Counted from the first letter of the stretch, positions 54,543 through 63,245 are shown. The stretch: 64,000 nt of DNA from Labrys sp. KNU-23 (GCF_008330945.1 NZ_CP043488.1:186001-250000), one strand, 5' to 3'. The notes: generated by a model not told the origin, from the letters alone. Made by a program: numbers and translations.

Positions 54543-55307
54543 TTAGGATTTGAAGGAGGCGATCAGCGCGTCCGAGCCGCGGGCGAGGAGGCCGAGGTCG
54601 GAACCGACGGCAACCATGGTGAACCCGTCAGCCAGATAGCGGTCTGCGTCGGCCTTGACCGGCGCTAGGATGCCGCTCGCCTTTCCGGCCTTGTGGGCCG
54701 CTTCGTGCACGGAGGCGATCGCCTTCTGCACCTCGGGCGCATTCGGATTGCCCATGAAGCCCATATTGGTGGAGAGATCGCCCGGGCCGACGAACAGCAC
54801 GTCGACGCCTTCGATCGCAGCGATCTCGGCCGCATTGGCAACGCCGGTCTCGCACTCGATCTGCACGGCCAATAATTGGTTGGTCCGGGCGTTGGCGTGA
54901 TAGTCCTTGATGCGCCCGAAGGCATTCGCGCGATGTCCGACCGAAAAGCCCCGGTGGCCCCCCGGCGCGTAGGTCATCGCCGCGACGATCGCCTGGGCCT
55001 GGGCTGCCGTGCGCACATTGGGGATCATCAGGCTGCGGGCGCCGATATCCATGGCCTGCTTGATGAGGTTGCTGTCGTCGGAGGGCAGGCGGACCACGCC
55101 TTCGCAGGCAAAGCCGCCCAGCACTTGGAGCTGTGCCATCAGGCTGCGCAGATGGTTGGGGCTATGTTCGCCATCGATGAGCAGCCAGCCCGCACCCGAG
55201 CCTGCGACGATCTCGGTGGTCAAGGCGGAGGCCAAGGAGCACCATACGCCGATATGGGGTTTGTTGGCCTGGACGGCCCCCTTCAAGGGGTTGGGACGTT
55301 CGAGCAT
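54543..55307 (-). CDS. HpcH/HpaI-family aldolase
   Basis: 254 residues from ATG 55307, chosen because GGAGG lies ten bases upstream and the family normally begins just before NPLKGAVQANKPHIGVWCSL; ATGs at 55322 and 55358 are in frame. Active-site features are LIDGEHSPN, VVRLPSDD (Arg), the metal ligands in QIECETGVANAAEIAAIEGV, and VLFVGPGDLSTNMG. These class II aldolases cleave 4-hydroxy-2-oxo acids to pyruvate and an aldehyde. It is the first gene of the leftward aldolase-dehydrogenase-etfBA operon. Confidence 0.9.
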   Translation of the reverse strand: MLERPNPLKGAVQANKPHIGVWCSLASALTTEIVAGSGAGWLLIDGEHSPNHLRSLMAQLQVLGGFACEGVVRLPSDDSNLIKQAMDIGARSLMIPNVRTAAQAQAIVAAMTYAPGGHRGFSVGHRANAFGRIKDYHANARTNQLLAVQIECETGVANAAEIAAIEGVDVLFVGPGDLSTNMGFMGNPNAPEVQKAIASVHEAAHKAGKASGILAPVKADADRYLADGFTMVAVGSDLGLLARGSDALIASFKS

Positions 55308-55346
55308 GCAGCCGGCCTCCATCGCGAAGAAGGTGTGTTGAAATTT

Positions 55347-55367
55347 GTATGATGTCATATATCATAC
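55347..55367. promoter_or_regulatory. Palindromic operator between two divergent catabolic operons
   Basis: GTATGAT-N7-ATCATAC, perfect 7+7 arms in a 21-bp site inside an A/T-rich patch. The centre is about 50 bases upstream of the leftward aldolase start and about 66 upstream of the rightward reductase start. It has the size and symmetry of a GntR/FCD operator, and a FadR-type GntR gene lies at 58484-59272 in the same locus. Confidence 0.6.
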
Positions 55368-55422
55368 GCTTAATCGGCGCCGCAAGCCGCCTCCTGAAAT
55401 TCGCAGCCGAATGAGGAAGACA

Positions 55423-56319
55423 GTGAAGATCGGTTTCATCGGATTGGGGGTGATGGGCGCCCCGATGGCACGCCATCTGGCCGGTGCCGGGCATGAGCTG
55501 GCGACGGTGCTGAACCGCTCGCCGCTGCCGGCGGATCTCGAAGTCAGAGTGCTGGCGACGGCCGCTGATGTCGCCAGGCTGTCCGACGTCGTCATCACCA
55601 TCCTGCCCGATACGCCTGACGTCGAGCGCGTGCTGCTAGGGCCGGACGGCGTTCTCGAGGGGATTGCGCCCGGCGCCTTGGTGATCGACATGAGTTCGAT
55701 CAGCCCGATCGCCACGGCGCGCTTCGCGGCCCGCTTCCGGGAGGCCGGCGCGCATTATCTCGATGCGCCGGTTTCCGGCGGCGAGGTCGGCGCCAAGGCT
55801 GCGAGCCTGACCATCATGGTTGGTGGCCCCAGATCGGATTTCGAACGGGCGCTGCCCCTGTTCGAGAAGCTCGGTAAGAACGTCACGCTGATCGGTGAGG
55901 CCAACGGCGCTGGCCAGACCTGCAAGATCGCCAACCAGATCATCGTCGCCCTGAATATCGAGGCTGTGGCCGAGGCCCTGGTGTTTGCCAGCAAGGCCGG
56001 CTGTGATCCGGCACAGGTGCGGAAAGCGTTGATGGGGGGCTTTGCCGCCTCGCGCGTCCTCGAAGTGCATGGAGAGCGCATGACGAAGCGGGCCTTCGCG
56101 CCGGGCTTCCGCATCGGGCTCCACCAGAAGGATCTCGGGCTGGCTCTCGAAAGTGCCCGCTCCCTCGGCGTGTCGTTGCCCAACACGGCATCGACCCAGG
56201 AACTCATGAATGCCTGTGCCGCCATGGAGGGCGGGGCGGAAGCCGATCATTCCTCACTGGTGCGGGCGCTTGAAATGCTCAGCGGCCACACCCTGACAAA
56301 TTCGAAGGGAACCAACTGA
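55423..56319 (+). CDS. Beta-hydroxyacid dehydrogenase (GarR/MmsB-like)
   Basis: 298 residues from GTG 55423: the protein then begins MKIGFIGLGVMGAPMARHLA, the family's usual N-terminus, and GAGGAAG lies four bases upstream. ATG 55411 is an alternative. Further signatures are DAPVSGGEVGAKAASLTIMV (substrate-binding loop) and the catalytic Lys in AGQTCKIANQIIV. Members reduce tartronate semialdehyde or oxidise 3-hydroxy acids such as 3-hydroxyisobutyrate. It overlaps the next start (TGATG), so the rightward operon is coupled. Confidence 0.92.
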   Translation: MKIGFIGLGVMGAPMARHLAGAGHELATVLNRSPLPADLEVRVLATAADVARLSDVVITILPDTPDVERVLLGPDGVLEGIAPGALVIDMSSISPIATARFAARFREAGAHYLDAPVSGGEVGAKAASLTIMVGGPRSDFERALPLFEKLGKNVTLIGEANGAGQTCKIANQIIVALNIEAVAEALVFASKAGCDPAQVRKALMGGFAASRVLEVHGERMTKRAFAPGFRIGLHQKDLGLALESARSLGVSLPNTASTQELMNACAAMEGGAEADHSSLVRALEMLSGHTLTNSKGTN

Positions 56320-57131
56320 TGCGCGGAACCGGGAAAGCCGATGTCTTCGTCATGCTCGCCCACCCCGTCGGGCATGCCAAGAGCCCCGGCATCTTCAACG
56401 AGGTCTTCGAACAGAAGGGTCTCGACAGCCTGATGGTGCCGCTTACCTGCCGGCCGGAGGATTTCGAGACCTTCTGGGCTGGTCTCACCGCTGCCGAGAA
56501 TATCCGCGGCGTCATCATCTCGGTGCCCTACAAGGTCACCGTCTTCCACAAATGCGCGGCGGCGCATGACCGTGCTGCCCGGGTCCAGAGTGCCAATTCG
56601 GTGCGCCGCCAGGCGGATGGCAGTTGGTATGCGGACAATTTCGACGGCGTCGGTTTCATCGATGCCCTGATCGCCGGCGGCCATCGCCTTGCCGGACGCC
56701 GTGTGCTCCAGGTCGGTGCCGGCGGTGCCGGGGCCTCGCTGGCCTATTGTCTCGCCGAAGCGGGGGCGGCGGAGATCCGCCTCAACGATGTCGATACCAG
56801 GCGGGCCGAACAGCTCGCCGGGCTTGTGGTGGCGAAATTCCCAGCCTGCCGGATTACGGTCGGGGATGCCGATCCCACGGGCATGGACATGGCGGTCAAT
56901 GCCACGCCCGTCGGCATGCATGAAGGCGATCCCCTGCCGCTCGATGTCAGCAAGCTCACGCCCGAGATGCTGGTGGTCGATATCATCATGGAGCCGGCCG
57001 AGACGGCTCTGCTGCGCGCAGCGCGCGAGCGCGGCTGCACCGTGCAGCCGGGGCGCCCGATGATGGATTTCCAGGTCCGAGCCATGTCCGAATTCTTCGA
57101 CATCGATCGCAAGGAGCGCGGCAATGGCTGA
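56319..57131 (+). CDS. Shikimate dehydrogenase-like protein (AroE family), catabolic type
   Basis: 270 residues of the AroE fold. Catalytic Lys in VIISVPYKVTVFHKC, Asn in QSANSVRR, Asp in DNFDGVGFIDAL, nucleotide motif LQVGAGGAGASLAYCLAEAG and NATPVGMHEGDPLPL. The substrate-binding SxSP motif is changed: the segment reads GHAKSPGIFNE, with Ala where the first Ser normally contacts the shikimate carboxylate. It lies in a catabolic operon, so it is probably a quinate- or hydroxyacid-type dehydrogenase and not the biosynthetic enzyme. It overlaps the following SDR gene by eight bases. Confidence 0.88.
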   Translation: MRGTGKADVFVMLAHPVGHAKSPGIFNEVFEQKGLDSLMVPLTCRPEDFETFWAGLTAAENIRGVIISVPYKVTVFHKCAAAHDRAARVQSANSVRRQADGSWYADNFDGVGFIDALIAGGHRLAGRRVLQVGAGGAGASLAYCLAEAGAAEIRLNDVDTRRAEQLAGLVVAKFPACRITVGDADPTGMDMAVNATPVGMHEGDPLPLDVSKLTPEMLVVDIIMEPAETALLRAARERGCTVQPGRPMMDFQVRAMSEFFDIDRKERGNG

Positions 57132-57933
57132 TAGCAAAAGCGCCGTCGTCATCGGCGGTACCTCCGGCATTGGCCGTGCCATCGCGCTGCGCTTTGCCGA
57201 AGAAGGTTACAAGGTCGCCGTGGCAGGGCGCGACGAGGCGCGTGGCACGGATACGGCAGGGGCCTGCGAGGCCGCCGGGTCTCCCGCCGCCCGCTTCCTG
57301 GCCGTCGACGTCGGCGATGCCGCCTCGGTCGACGCGCTGGCGAAAGTGGTCGGCGAAGTCTTCGGCGTGCCGCAGGTGGTGATCAATTGTGCTGGCATCC
57401 TGCAGAGCGGCAAGCGCGTGCTCGACCAGGATCTCGACGAAGATGAAAGGCTCTGGCGCATCAATTACCGCGGCACGCTGCTGGGCTGCCAGGCTTTCGG
57501 GCGCCTCATGGCCGCGAAGGGCAGGGGCGCCATTCTGAATGTCGGTTCGCTCGCATCCTTCGCGCCGCTTTCGCTTCCCGCCTATACGCCCGGCAAGCAT
57601 GCCATCCTCGCGCTGACGCAGATCCTGGCGGCAGAACTGGGACCGAAGGGCATCCGGGTGAACGCGGTGGCGCCCGGCTACACCCTGTCGGATGGCCTGA
57701 AGGCCAAGATCGCCAATGGCGAGCGCAATCCCGAGGCGATCCAGGCGACGACGGCGCTGCGTCGTTTCGTCGAACCGCGCGACGTTGCCGAGGCCGCGCT
57801 CTTCCTGTGCTCCGAGCGCGCCGCCTCGATCACAGGCGTGACCCTGCCGGTCGATGCCGGATGGCTCGTCCAGGCGCCCTATGCCCAGTATCTGCAGGGC
57901 AATCCCATTCGTCAGCCAGCCGGCCAATCCTGA
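57124..57933 (+). CDS. Short-chain dehydrogenase/reductase
   Basis: 269 residues. VVIGGTSGIGRAIALRFAEE for cofactor, NCAG at the structural position, Ser in NVGSLASFAPLSLPA and catalytic YTPGK. AGRDEARG after strand 2 leaves cofactor preference unclear. It follows the AroE-like gene with an eight-base overlap and precedes RidA by seven bases. Probably oxidises a secondary hydroxyl group on the pathway intermediate. Confidence 0.92.
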   Translation: MADSKSAVVIGGTSGIGRAIALRFAEEGYKVAVAGRDEARGTDTAGACEAAGSPAARFLAVDVGDAASVDALAKVVGEVFGVPQVVINCAGILQSGKRVLDQDLDEDERLWRINYRGTLLGCQAFGRLMAAKGRGAILNVGSLASFAPLSLPAYTPGKHAILALTQILAAELGPKGIRVNAVAPGYTLSDGLKAKIANGERNPEAIQATTALRRFVEPRDVAEAALFLCSERAASITGVTLPVDAGWLVQAPYAQYLQGNPIRQPAGQS

Positions 57934-57940
57934 GGATATC

Positions 57941-58288
57941 ATGAGCGATATCAAGCGCTTCGATTTCGATACCCGCATCCATCACGGCGTGATTCACAAC
58001 GGCACGCTCTACCTGACCGGGCAGGTCGCCCAGCCCGGCCAGTCGGCGGCCGACCAGATGCGTGAAGTACTGGGCAAGATCGACGCCCTTCTTGCGAAGG
58101 CGGGCACGGACAAGACCCGCATCCTGCATGTGCAGATGTGGCTGGACGACATCCGCGACTTCGACGAAGTCAATTCGGTGTGGGATGTCTGGATGCCGAG
58201 GGAGCATGCTCCGGCCCGTTCCTCGGGCGAGGGGCGGATGGCCAAGCCGGGGATGCTGGTGGAGCTCATCGTGACCGCGGCGGTCTGA
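57941..58288 (+). CDS. RidA-family enamine/imine deaminase
   Basis: 115 residues from ATG 57941. Shows the YjgF/RidA core: HHGVIHNGTLYLTGQVAQPG, MREVLGKIDALLAKAGTDKT and MVELIVTAAV-like end (MLVELIVTAAV). The conserved Arg of active RidA proteins is in the segment HAPARSSGEGRM, although spacing differs from the canonical PxRxxV. RidA proteins hydrolyse reactive imines to ketones and ammonia. This fits the divergent FAD amine oxidoreductase, which would produce such imines. Confidence 0.88.
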   Translation: MSDIKRFDFDTRIHHGVIHNGTLYLTGQVAQPGQSAADQMREVLGKIDALLAKAGTDKTRILHVQMWLDDIRDFDEVNSVWDVWMPREHAPARSSGEGRMAKPGMLVELIVTAAV

Positions 58289-58320
58289 GGGCCATTGGAC
58301 TTGTCATGCCCACCACGATC

Positions 58321-58435
58321 TAGAGCAAAGCGCGTTCAAGGCTGAACGCTTGTTCGCTCTAACTCTTTGGTTCGACGCATCTTTGCGATTTGAGGTGACT
58401 TCGTCAAATCTCAAAACGCTATAGGGTATTGCGGA
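58321..58435. repeat. Rhizobial-style palindromic intergenic repeat
   Basis: Two hairpins in tandem: AGAGC (58322-58326) with GCTCT (58356-58360) enclosing GCGTTCA/TGAACGC, then GATTTGA (58387-58393) with TCAAATC (58404-58410). The segment GCTCTAACTCTTTG followed by GACGCAT resembles, from memory, a dispersed intergenic repeat common in Rhizobiales genomes. It lies between the RidA and GntR genes and may act as a terminator or mRNA-stability element. Confidence 0.5.
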
Positions 58436-58483
58436 TGGGCATGGCATCGTTCATCTGGCAATGATGGCACGAGAAAGCATCGG

Positions 58484-59272
58484 ATGACGAAACGAAAACC
58501 GCTGTCGACCATTGTCGCTGATAGTCTGGTCGAGAAGATCAGGGCGGGGCAATTGCTGCCCGGCGCTCAGTTGCCCACCGAGGCCGAGCTTTGTGCAGAA
58601 TACGAAGTCAGCCGCACGGTGGTGCGGGAGGCGGTGGCACGGCTGAGGTCGGAGGGACTGCTCGTTCCCCATCAGGGGCGCGGCATCTTCGTGGGAGAGC
58701 AGCCGGCGGTCCGCAATTTCTCGATACCCGACGAGGCGTTGAAGACCCTGCCGGAGACCATTGCGCTTCTCGAATTGCGGCTGAGTGTGGAGGTGGAAGC
58801 GGCCGGCCTGTGTGCGGAGCGTCGCACCCCTGCCGAGGCCGCGGAAATCCGCAGGCTGATGGAGGAGTTCGACGGCCAGCGGGAAGATCCGGCGGCGATC
58901 AACATCCACTACGACTATGATTTTCACCTGGCCATCGCCAAGGCGACCAGGAATGAATTCATGTCTGCTTTTCTCGCCTATCTGAAGCCGAAGATCGTTC
59001 CGCGCTACCAGCTCGGCTATGTCGTCGCCGCCTCGCTCAAGGATCGCTACTACGCCCGCATTCACAAGGAGCACAGCGCCGTCGTGGAGGCGATCGAGCG
59101 GGGGGATGGCCGGGCAGCCCGGCAAGCCATGCGCAAGCATCTGCACAACAGCCTCGAAAGGGTGCGCGAGCTTGCGTCCTCCTCAGGGGTTGGAGGCAAG
59201 GGCGAGGGGGGCGAGGGGGCAGCGGCGCTTCTGGTGGACGAATTCGGGCGGTCTCTCGCCTCGGGCGAATGA
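58484..59272 (+). CDS. GntR-family regulator, FadR/FCD type
   Basis: 262 residues. The N-terminal winged helix is GAQLPTEAELCAEYEVSRTV with VREAVARLRSEGLL and HQGRGIFV. The C-terminal FCD domain has metal-ligand positions in YDYDFHLAIA, KEHSAVVEAI and RKHLHNSLER. FCD regulators sense organic acids and usually repress adjacent catabolic operons. The palindrome at 55347-55367 is its most likely target. The glycine-rich tail (GVGGKGEGGEG) is unusual and of unknown role. Confidence 0.92.
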   Translation: MTKRKPLSTIVADSLVEKIRAGQLLPGAQLPTEAELCAEYEVSRTVVREAVARLRSEGLLVPHQGRGIFVGEQPAVRNFSIPDEALKTLPETIALLELRLSVEVEAAGLCAERRTPAEAAEIRRLMEEFDGQREDPAAINIHYDYDFHLAIAKATRNEFMSAFLAYLKPKIVPRYQLGYVVAASLKDRYYARIHKEHSAVVEAIERGDGRAARQAMRKHLHNSLERVRELASSSGVGGKGEGGEGAAALLVDEFGRSLASGE

Positions 59273-59530
59273 GTTCTTGGCTGCCTTTTCGGTGGCCGAT
59301 CGGAACGCCCGATTGCGAAAGCCGGATTTTGGGCCAGTATGCCTTGATCGGTGCGGCCAAGTCCATGGATGAGCGTGCAGTGTTGCGCACCGCGTCTGAT
59401 TTATCCGCAGGCATCATCGCCGGAGTGCATTCCGCCCCGCCGACGCCAGGCAGGGGAATGGAAAATTTATCTTTCCTATTTCCCGATTTTCTTGGTTTCG
59501 CCCCAGATCCTAAAGCGACAAACTCCTGTC

Positions 59531-60265
59531 ATGGGAATGGGAAAAGAGCACGTGACCGCAGCTCTCATCACAGGCGCGACGAGTGGAATCGGCAGGGCCA
59601 TGGCGCTCGCCCTCAGCGAAGCCGGCTATGAAATCTACGCCGTAGGGCGCAACGAAGTGGCGCTGGAAAGCCTGCGCGCGGAACGCCCCGGCATCACGCC
59701 CATCGCCGTCGATGTCACGGACAGGGAAGCCATGGAAGCGGTCGTTTCTGGCCTCCATGTCGATGTCCTGATCAACAATGCCGGCATGATGCCGCCACTC
59801 GGCAATTTCGCCGACATGAAGATGGCCGATATCGACACTGCGCTCGAAGTCAATCTGAGTGCCGCTATCGGGTTGACCCGCCTGGTCGTGCCGCAGATGC
59901 GCGAGAGGGGTGCTGGCCATATCCTCTTTACCGGGTCTTCGGCGGCGCACACAGCTTTTACCAATATTGCCGTCTATTCGGCCGCCAAAGCCGCCATTTC
60001 AGGGTTTGCCGCCTCGCTGCGCGCGGATCTCTCCCAATATGGCATCCGGGTGACCGAGATCGTGCCGGGCCGCGTGGAGACGCAGCTCTACAAGGACATC
60101 CTCGACGCCAAGGCGCGGGCTGCCATGTATGCGGGCAACGTCGCCGTCCAGCCCGAAGACGTGGCGAAGATGGTGGTCGCCCTTCTCGCGCTGCCGGCCT
60201 GGGCCGACGTCACGCGCTTCGACATCATGCCGACTCGGCCGACTTCGGCGAGCGGAAGCAAATAA
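59531..60265 (+). CDS. Short-chain dehydrogenase/reductase
   Basis: 244 residues from ATG 59531 (59537 is close by). [28 protein letters not shown], Ser in [17 protein letters not shown] and catalytic [13 protein letters not shown] after the second strand suggests NADP use. It is most like the NADP-dependent 3-hydroxy acid (serine/YdfG-type) dehydrogenases, judging by the [15 protein letters not shown] segment. It is followed after 11 bases by another SDR gene. Confidence 0.9.
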   Translation: MGMGKEHVTAALITGATSGIGRAMALALSEAGYEIYAVGRNEVALESLRAERPGITPIAVDVTDREAMEAVVSGLHVDVLINNAGMMPPLGNFADMKMADIDTALEVNLSAAIGLTRLVVPQMRERGAGHILFTGSSAAHTAFTNIAVYSAAKAAISGFAASLRADLSQYGIRVTEIVPGRVETQLYKDILDAKARAAMYAGNVAVQPEDVAKMVVALLALPAWADVTRFDIMPTRPTSASGSK

Positions 60266-60276
60266 GGAAATCGGTC

Positions 60277-61029
60277 ATGAAGGATCTTTCCCTGGTTATC
60301 GTGGGCGGGGGCTCCGGCCTGGGCGCGCTCCTGGCTCGCATGGCCGTCGAGGCTGGCGTCGCCAAGGTCGGCATCATCGACATCAATCGCGAAGCCGTCG
60401 AAGCGGCGCTGGAGCCGGCTCGCGCCAAGGGGCTGCCTACCGCCGTCGCCACCGGCGACATCCAGGTCGGGCCGGAATGCCACAAGGCTTTCGAGGCCAT
60501 CACCGCAAAGCTCGGCCGCATCGATACCCTCATCAACTGTGCGGCGATCTATCCGCGTCGGCCGCTGCTCGAAATCACCGATGCCGAATGGGATGCCTCC
60601 AACGGCATCAACATCAAGGGTACCTACCACATGATGGTAGCCGCCGTCGGCCACATGCAGGACCAGGAGCCCGGGCAGGATCACGTGCGTGGCCGCATCG
60701 TGAACCTCACCTCCGTCGATGCCTTCAAGGCCCACCCTCAGAATGCCCATTACGCCGCCACCAAGGCGGCCGTGGTGAGCCTTACGCGTTCCTTTGCCCA
60801 TCACGTCGCCAAGGACGGGATCCTGGTGAACTCCGTCGCCCCTGCCGGCATGGCGACCGAGCGCGCCAAGGCTCTCGGCTTCCTCGAGGAACTGGCGAAG
60901 GCCAGCCCGCTGGGGCGCGGCGCCCTGCCTTCGGAAATCGCCGAATGGGTCCTGATGACCGGCGGTCCCAAGAACACCTACATGACCGGTGAAAACGTGA
61001 TCGTTTCGGGCGGTTACATCTATGCCTGA
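60277..61029 (+). CDS. Short-chain dehydrogenase/reductase
   Basis: 250 residues. [31 protein letters not shown] (acidic residue after strand 2, suggesting NAD), [11 protein letters not shown], Ser in [17 protein letters not shown] and catalytic YAATK. AAGGAAATC precedes ATG 60277. It belongs with the preceding SDR in a two-gene unit that ends in a GC-rich hairpin at 61033-61054. Confidence 0.92.
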   Translation: MKDLSLVIVGGGSGLGALLARMAVEAGVAKVGIIDINREAVEAALEPARAKGLPTAVATGDIQVGPECHKAFEAITAKLGRIDTLINCAAIYPRRPLLEITDAEWDASNGINIKGTYHMMVAAVGHMQDQEPGQDHVRGRIVNLTSVDAFKAHPQNAHYAATKAAVVSLTRSFAHHVAKDGILVNSVAPAGMATERAKALGFLEELAKASPLGRGALPSEIAEWVLMTGGPKNTYMTGENVIVSGGYIYA

Positions 61030-61032
61030 CCG

Positions 61033-61054
61033 GCGCCGGCAGACGCGCCGGCGC
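61033..61054 (+). terminator. GC-rich hairpin after the SDR pair
   Basis: GCGCCGGC at 61033-61040 pairs perfectly with GCCGGCGC at 61047-61054 around a six-base loop, four bases after the SDR stop. The nearest T-run starts at 61071, so it is only a weak match to a Rho-independent terminator. It may act as a partial terminator or a 3'-end stabiliser. Confidence 0.5.
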
Positions 61055-61065
61055 TTCGTCGATGG

Positions 61066-61095
61066 CTCGATTTTTGCAGTCTCGATTTTTGCAGT
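61066..61095 (+). repeat. Exact 15-bp tandem duplication
   Basis: CTCGATTTTTGCAGT occurs twice back to back (61066-61080, 61081-61095) in the leader of the LysR gene. It has five Ts in each unit. It could have arisen by replication slippage and may alter promoter spacing. Confidence 0.85.
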
Positions 61096-61127
61096 GGAGT
61101 ACCAACGATCCGGGAGAAGGCCTGACC

Positions 61128-62078
61128 ATGAGTGAGAAGCTGCGCCTGCCGCCGCTGAATGCCTTGCGAGTCTTTCATGCGGTCGTGCGGCACAAGAGCT
61201 TTCGACAGGCCGCGGACGAGTTGCTGGTAACGCCGCAGGCTGTCGGGCAGCAGATCAAGGTTCTGGAAGACACGTTGCAGGTCACCTTGTTCGAGCGCAA
61301 GGGACGGGCGATCGAGCTTACGGAATCGGCAATCCTGCTTTCTCACTACGTCAAGGCCGGCTTTGAGGAATTCGCGGAAGGTGTTCGGCGTGTCACCAAG
61401 TCCACCTATCGCGATCGCATCAACCTCAATGCCAGTCCCTACTTTGCCACGCACTATCTTCTGCCACGGCTTGCCCTGTTCCGGCAGATCCTGCCGGGCG
61501 CCGATCTTCGGTTGACGACCATGGTCGATCTGCCGGACTTCGGACGTGACGACATCGACATGACGGTGCAATGGGGCTACGGCGGCTGGCCTGATTTCGA
61601 GACGACCCTGCTGGTGCCCGACCCCAAGATCATCTGCTGCACGCCGGCCATCGGGCAGCAGATCAGTTCGGCGCAGGACCTGACCCGGTTCACGCTCCTC
61701 GACACGGTCAAGTCGAAGCGGCTGTGGCCCGATATTCTCAGGCATCTCAAGGTCGAGCAGGCGGACAGCGACCGCAGTATCGGCTTCGATGACGCCGCGA
61801 CGATGAGGCGCGCGACGCTGCAGGGCATCGGTGTGGGCCTGGTGTCGGTCATCGATGCCGAAGAAGACCTGCGGTCCGGTGCGCTGGTGGCTCCGATGGG
61901 ACAGGACGCGCTGGTGGACATGCCTTCGGATGAAGTTCCGGGGTTCTATCTGGTCGTGCCGAAGGGACATTTGCGCGCCAAGGCCGTGGCGGCGCTGCAC
62001 CGTTGGCTGACCCAACAGGACTGGCTGCATGACCTGATGGCCTCACCCCTGCCCAAGCCTATTCCGCTCTCCGATTGA
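61128..62078 (+). CDS. LysR-family regulator, GcvA-like
   Basis: 316 residues from ATG 61128. PPLNALRVFHAVVRHKSFRQ, ELLVTPQAVGQQIKVLEDTL and LFERKGRAIELTESA give the GcvA-type winged helix; the effector domain follows (NLNASPYFATHYLLPRL). It sits upstream of the Aap-type amino-acid importer on the same strand with 82 bases between. Control of that importer and of the SDR pair is likely. Confidence 0.9.
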   Translation: MSEKLRLPPLNALRVFHAVVRHKSFRQAADELLVTPQAVGQQIKVLEDTLQVTLFERKGRAIELTESAILLSHYVKAGFEEFAEGVRRVTKSTYRDRINLNASPYFATHYLLPRLALFRQILPGADLRLTTMVDLPDFGRDDIDMTVQWGYGGWPDFETTLLVPDPKIICCTPAIGQQISSAQDLTRFTLLDTVKSKRLWPDILRHLKVEQADSDRSIGFDDAATMRRATLQGIGVGLVSVIDAEEDLRSGALVAPMGQDALVDMPSDEVPGFYLVVPKGHLRAKAVAALHRWLTQQDWLHDLMASPLPKPIPLSD

Positions 62079-62160
62079 CGGGAGCCGAATGTTTCGGACC
62101 TCGGATCCAGCAGGCGAGGCCCCAACAACAAGAAAAGTCAATCACCACAGGAGAACGAAG

Positions 62161-63195
62161 ATGAAAGCAGTGAAGCGGGGGGCCACGGCCGTGGCTCTCA
62201 TGAGTATCCTTTTGTCCGGTGTCGCCCACGCCGCGGGTGGCAAGACCCTGGATACCGTGAAGGCGAGGGGCGTTTTGCAATGCACCGGCCATGACGGTTC
62301 CTATCTCGGTTTTGCGGAGGTGGACGACAAGGGCAATTGGAAGGGTCTAGACATCGATCTCTGCCGGGCCCTGGCTACCGCCGTGTTCGGCGATCCGGCC
62401 AAGCTGAAGATCGTGCCCATCAGCTGGGCACAGCGTTGGCCGTCGCTGCAATCAGGCGAAGTCGACATCGTCATCAAGGCGTCCGGCGCCACCCTGAGCC
62501 GCAACACGGATCTGGGCCTGCAATTCACCAATTCCTACTATCTCGGCACCACCAAGGTCATGGCTCACAAGGAATTGGGCCTGAAATCCCTGAAGGATGC
62601 GCAGGGCGGCACGATCTGCATCCCCGCCGGCACCACGCAGGAGCAGCAGGTCGCGGCCTATACCGCCAAGCTCGGCATCAAGCTGGAGCCTGTGCTGATC
62701 GAGAAGACGGAAGAGCTCGAGCAGGCCTATTTCTCCGGCCGCTGTGACCTCTACGCGCAGTGGGGACCGGTGCTCGCCATTGCGCGTGCCGCCAAGGGCA
62801 AGGTCGAGGACCACATCATCCTGCCCGATGAGCTCGCCGTCGAGCCGGAGGTGATGATAACCCGCCAGAACGACGACAACTGGACCAATATCGCCAACTG
62901 GATGCTGAGCGCGCTCGTCTTTGCCGAACAGGAAGGCATCACCTCCAAGAATGTCGACGACATCCGCGCCAAGCCGACCTCGCCCCAGGTCGCCAAGTTT
63001 CTCGGCGTCGCCCCGGGTATGGGCAAGGGCCTCGGCCTCTCCGATGACTGGGCCTACAACGTCATCAAGAGGGTCGGCAATTACGGCGAGATCTTCGACC
63101 GCGACCTCGGCAAGGATTCTTCCTACAAGATGGATCGCGGCCTCACCAATCTGTGGAACAACGGCGGCGTCCTGTTCCCGATGGTGATCGACTGA
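62161..63195 (+). CDS. aapJ: General L-amino-acid ABC binding protein (AapJ-like)
   Basis: 344 residues with a signal peptide (AVALMSILLSGVAHA, mature AAGGKTL). Blocks are DTVKARGVLQCTGHDGSYLG, GLDIDLCRALATAVFGDPAK and DIVIKASGATLSRNTDLGLQ, then SGRCDLYAQWGPVLAIARA. These are AapJ/BztA features and the length is right for that family. ATG 62161 follows ACAGGAGAACG. AapJ receives many amino acids in rhizobia; here the neighbouring amine dehydrogenase and RidA suggest the pathway substrate is an amino acid. Confidence 0.9.
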   Translation: MKAVKRGATAVALMSILLSGVAHAAGGKTLDTVKARGVLQCTGHDGSYLGFAEVDDKGNWKGLDIDLCRALATAVFGDPAKLKIVPISWAQRWPSLQSGEVDIVIKASGATLSRNTDLGLQFTNSYYLGTTKVMAHKELGLKSLKDAQGGTICIPAGTTQEQQVAAYTAKLGIKLEPVLIEKTEELEQAYFSGRCDLYAQWGPVLAIARAAKGKVEDHIILPDELAVEPEVMITRQNDDNWTNIANWMLSALVFAEQEGITSKNVDDIRAKPTSPQVAKFLGVAPGMGKGLGLSDDWAYNVIKRVGNYGEIFDRDLGKDSSYKMDRGLTNLWNNGGVLFPMVID

Positions 63196-63208
63196 ACCTT
63201 GGCGACCT

Positions 63209-63230
63209 CCGCCCGGCTTCGGCCGGGCGG
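63209..63230 (+). promoter_or_regulatory. Stem-loop with TTCG tetraloop between aapJ and aapQ
   Basis: CCGCCCGGC (63209-63217), TTCG, GCCGGGCGG (63222-63230): a perfect nine-pair stem closed by an exceptionally stable UUCG loop. It sits 13 bases after the aapJ stop. With no T-run it is better read as a 3'-stabilising or processing hairpin that raises binding protein over permease. Confidence 0.65.
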
Positions 63231-63245
63231 CGAAAGCCCCGTCCC

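Noticed and set aside
55345..55422. TTG start at 55345 for the GarR-like gene
   Set aside because: It would run through the operator palindrome and add an arginine/proline-rich tail; GTG 55423 gives the family N-terminus with a ribosome site.
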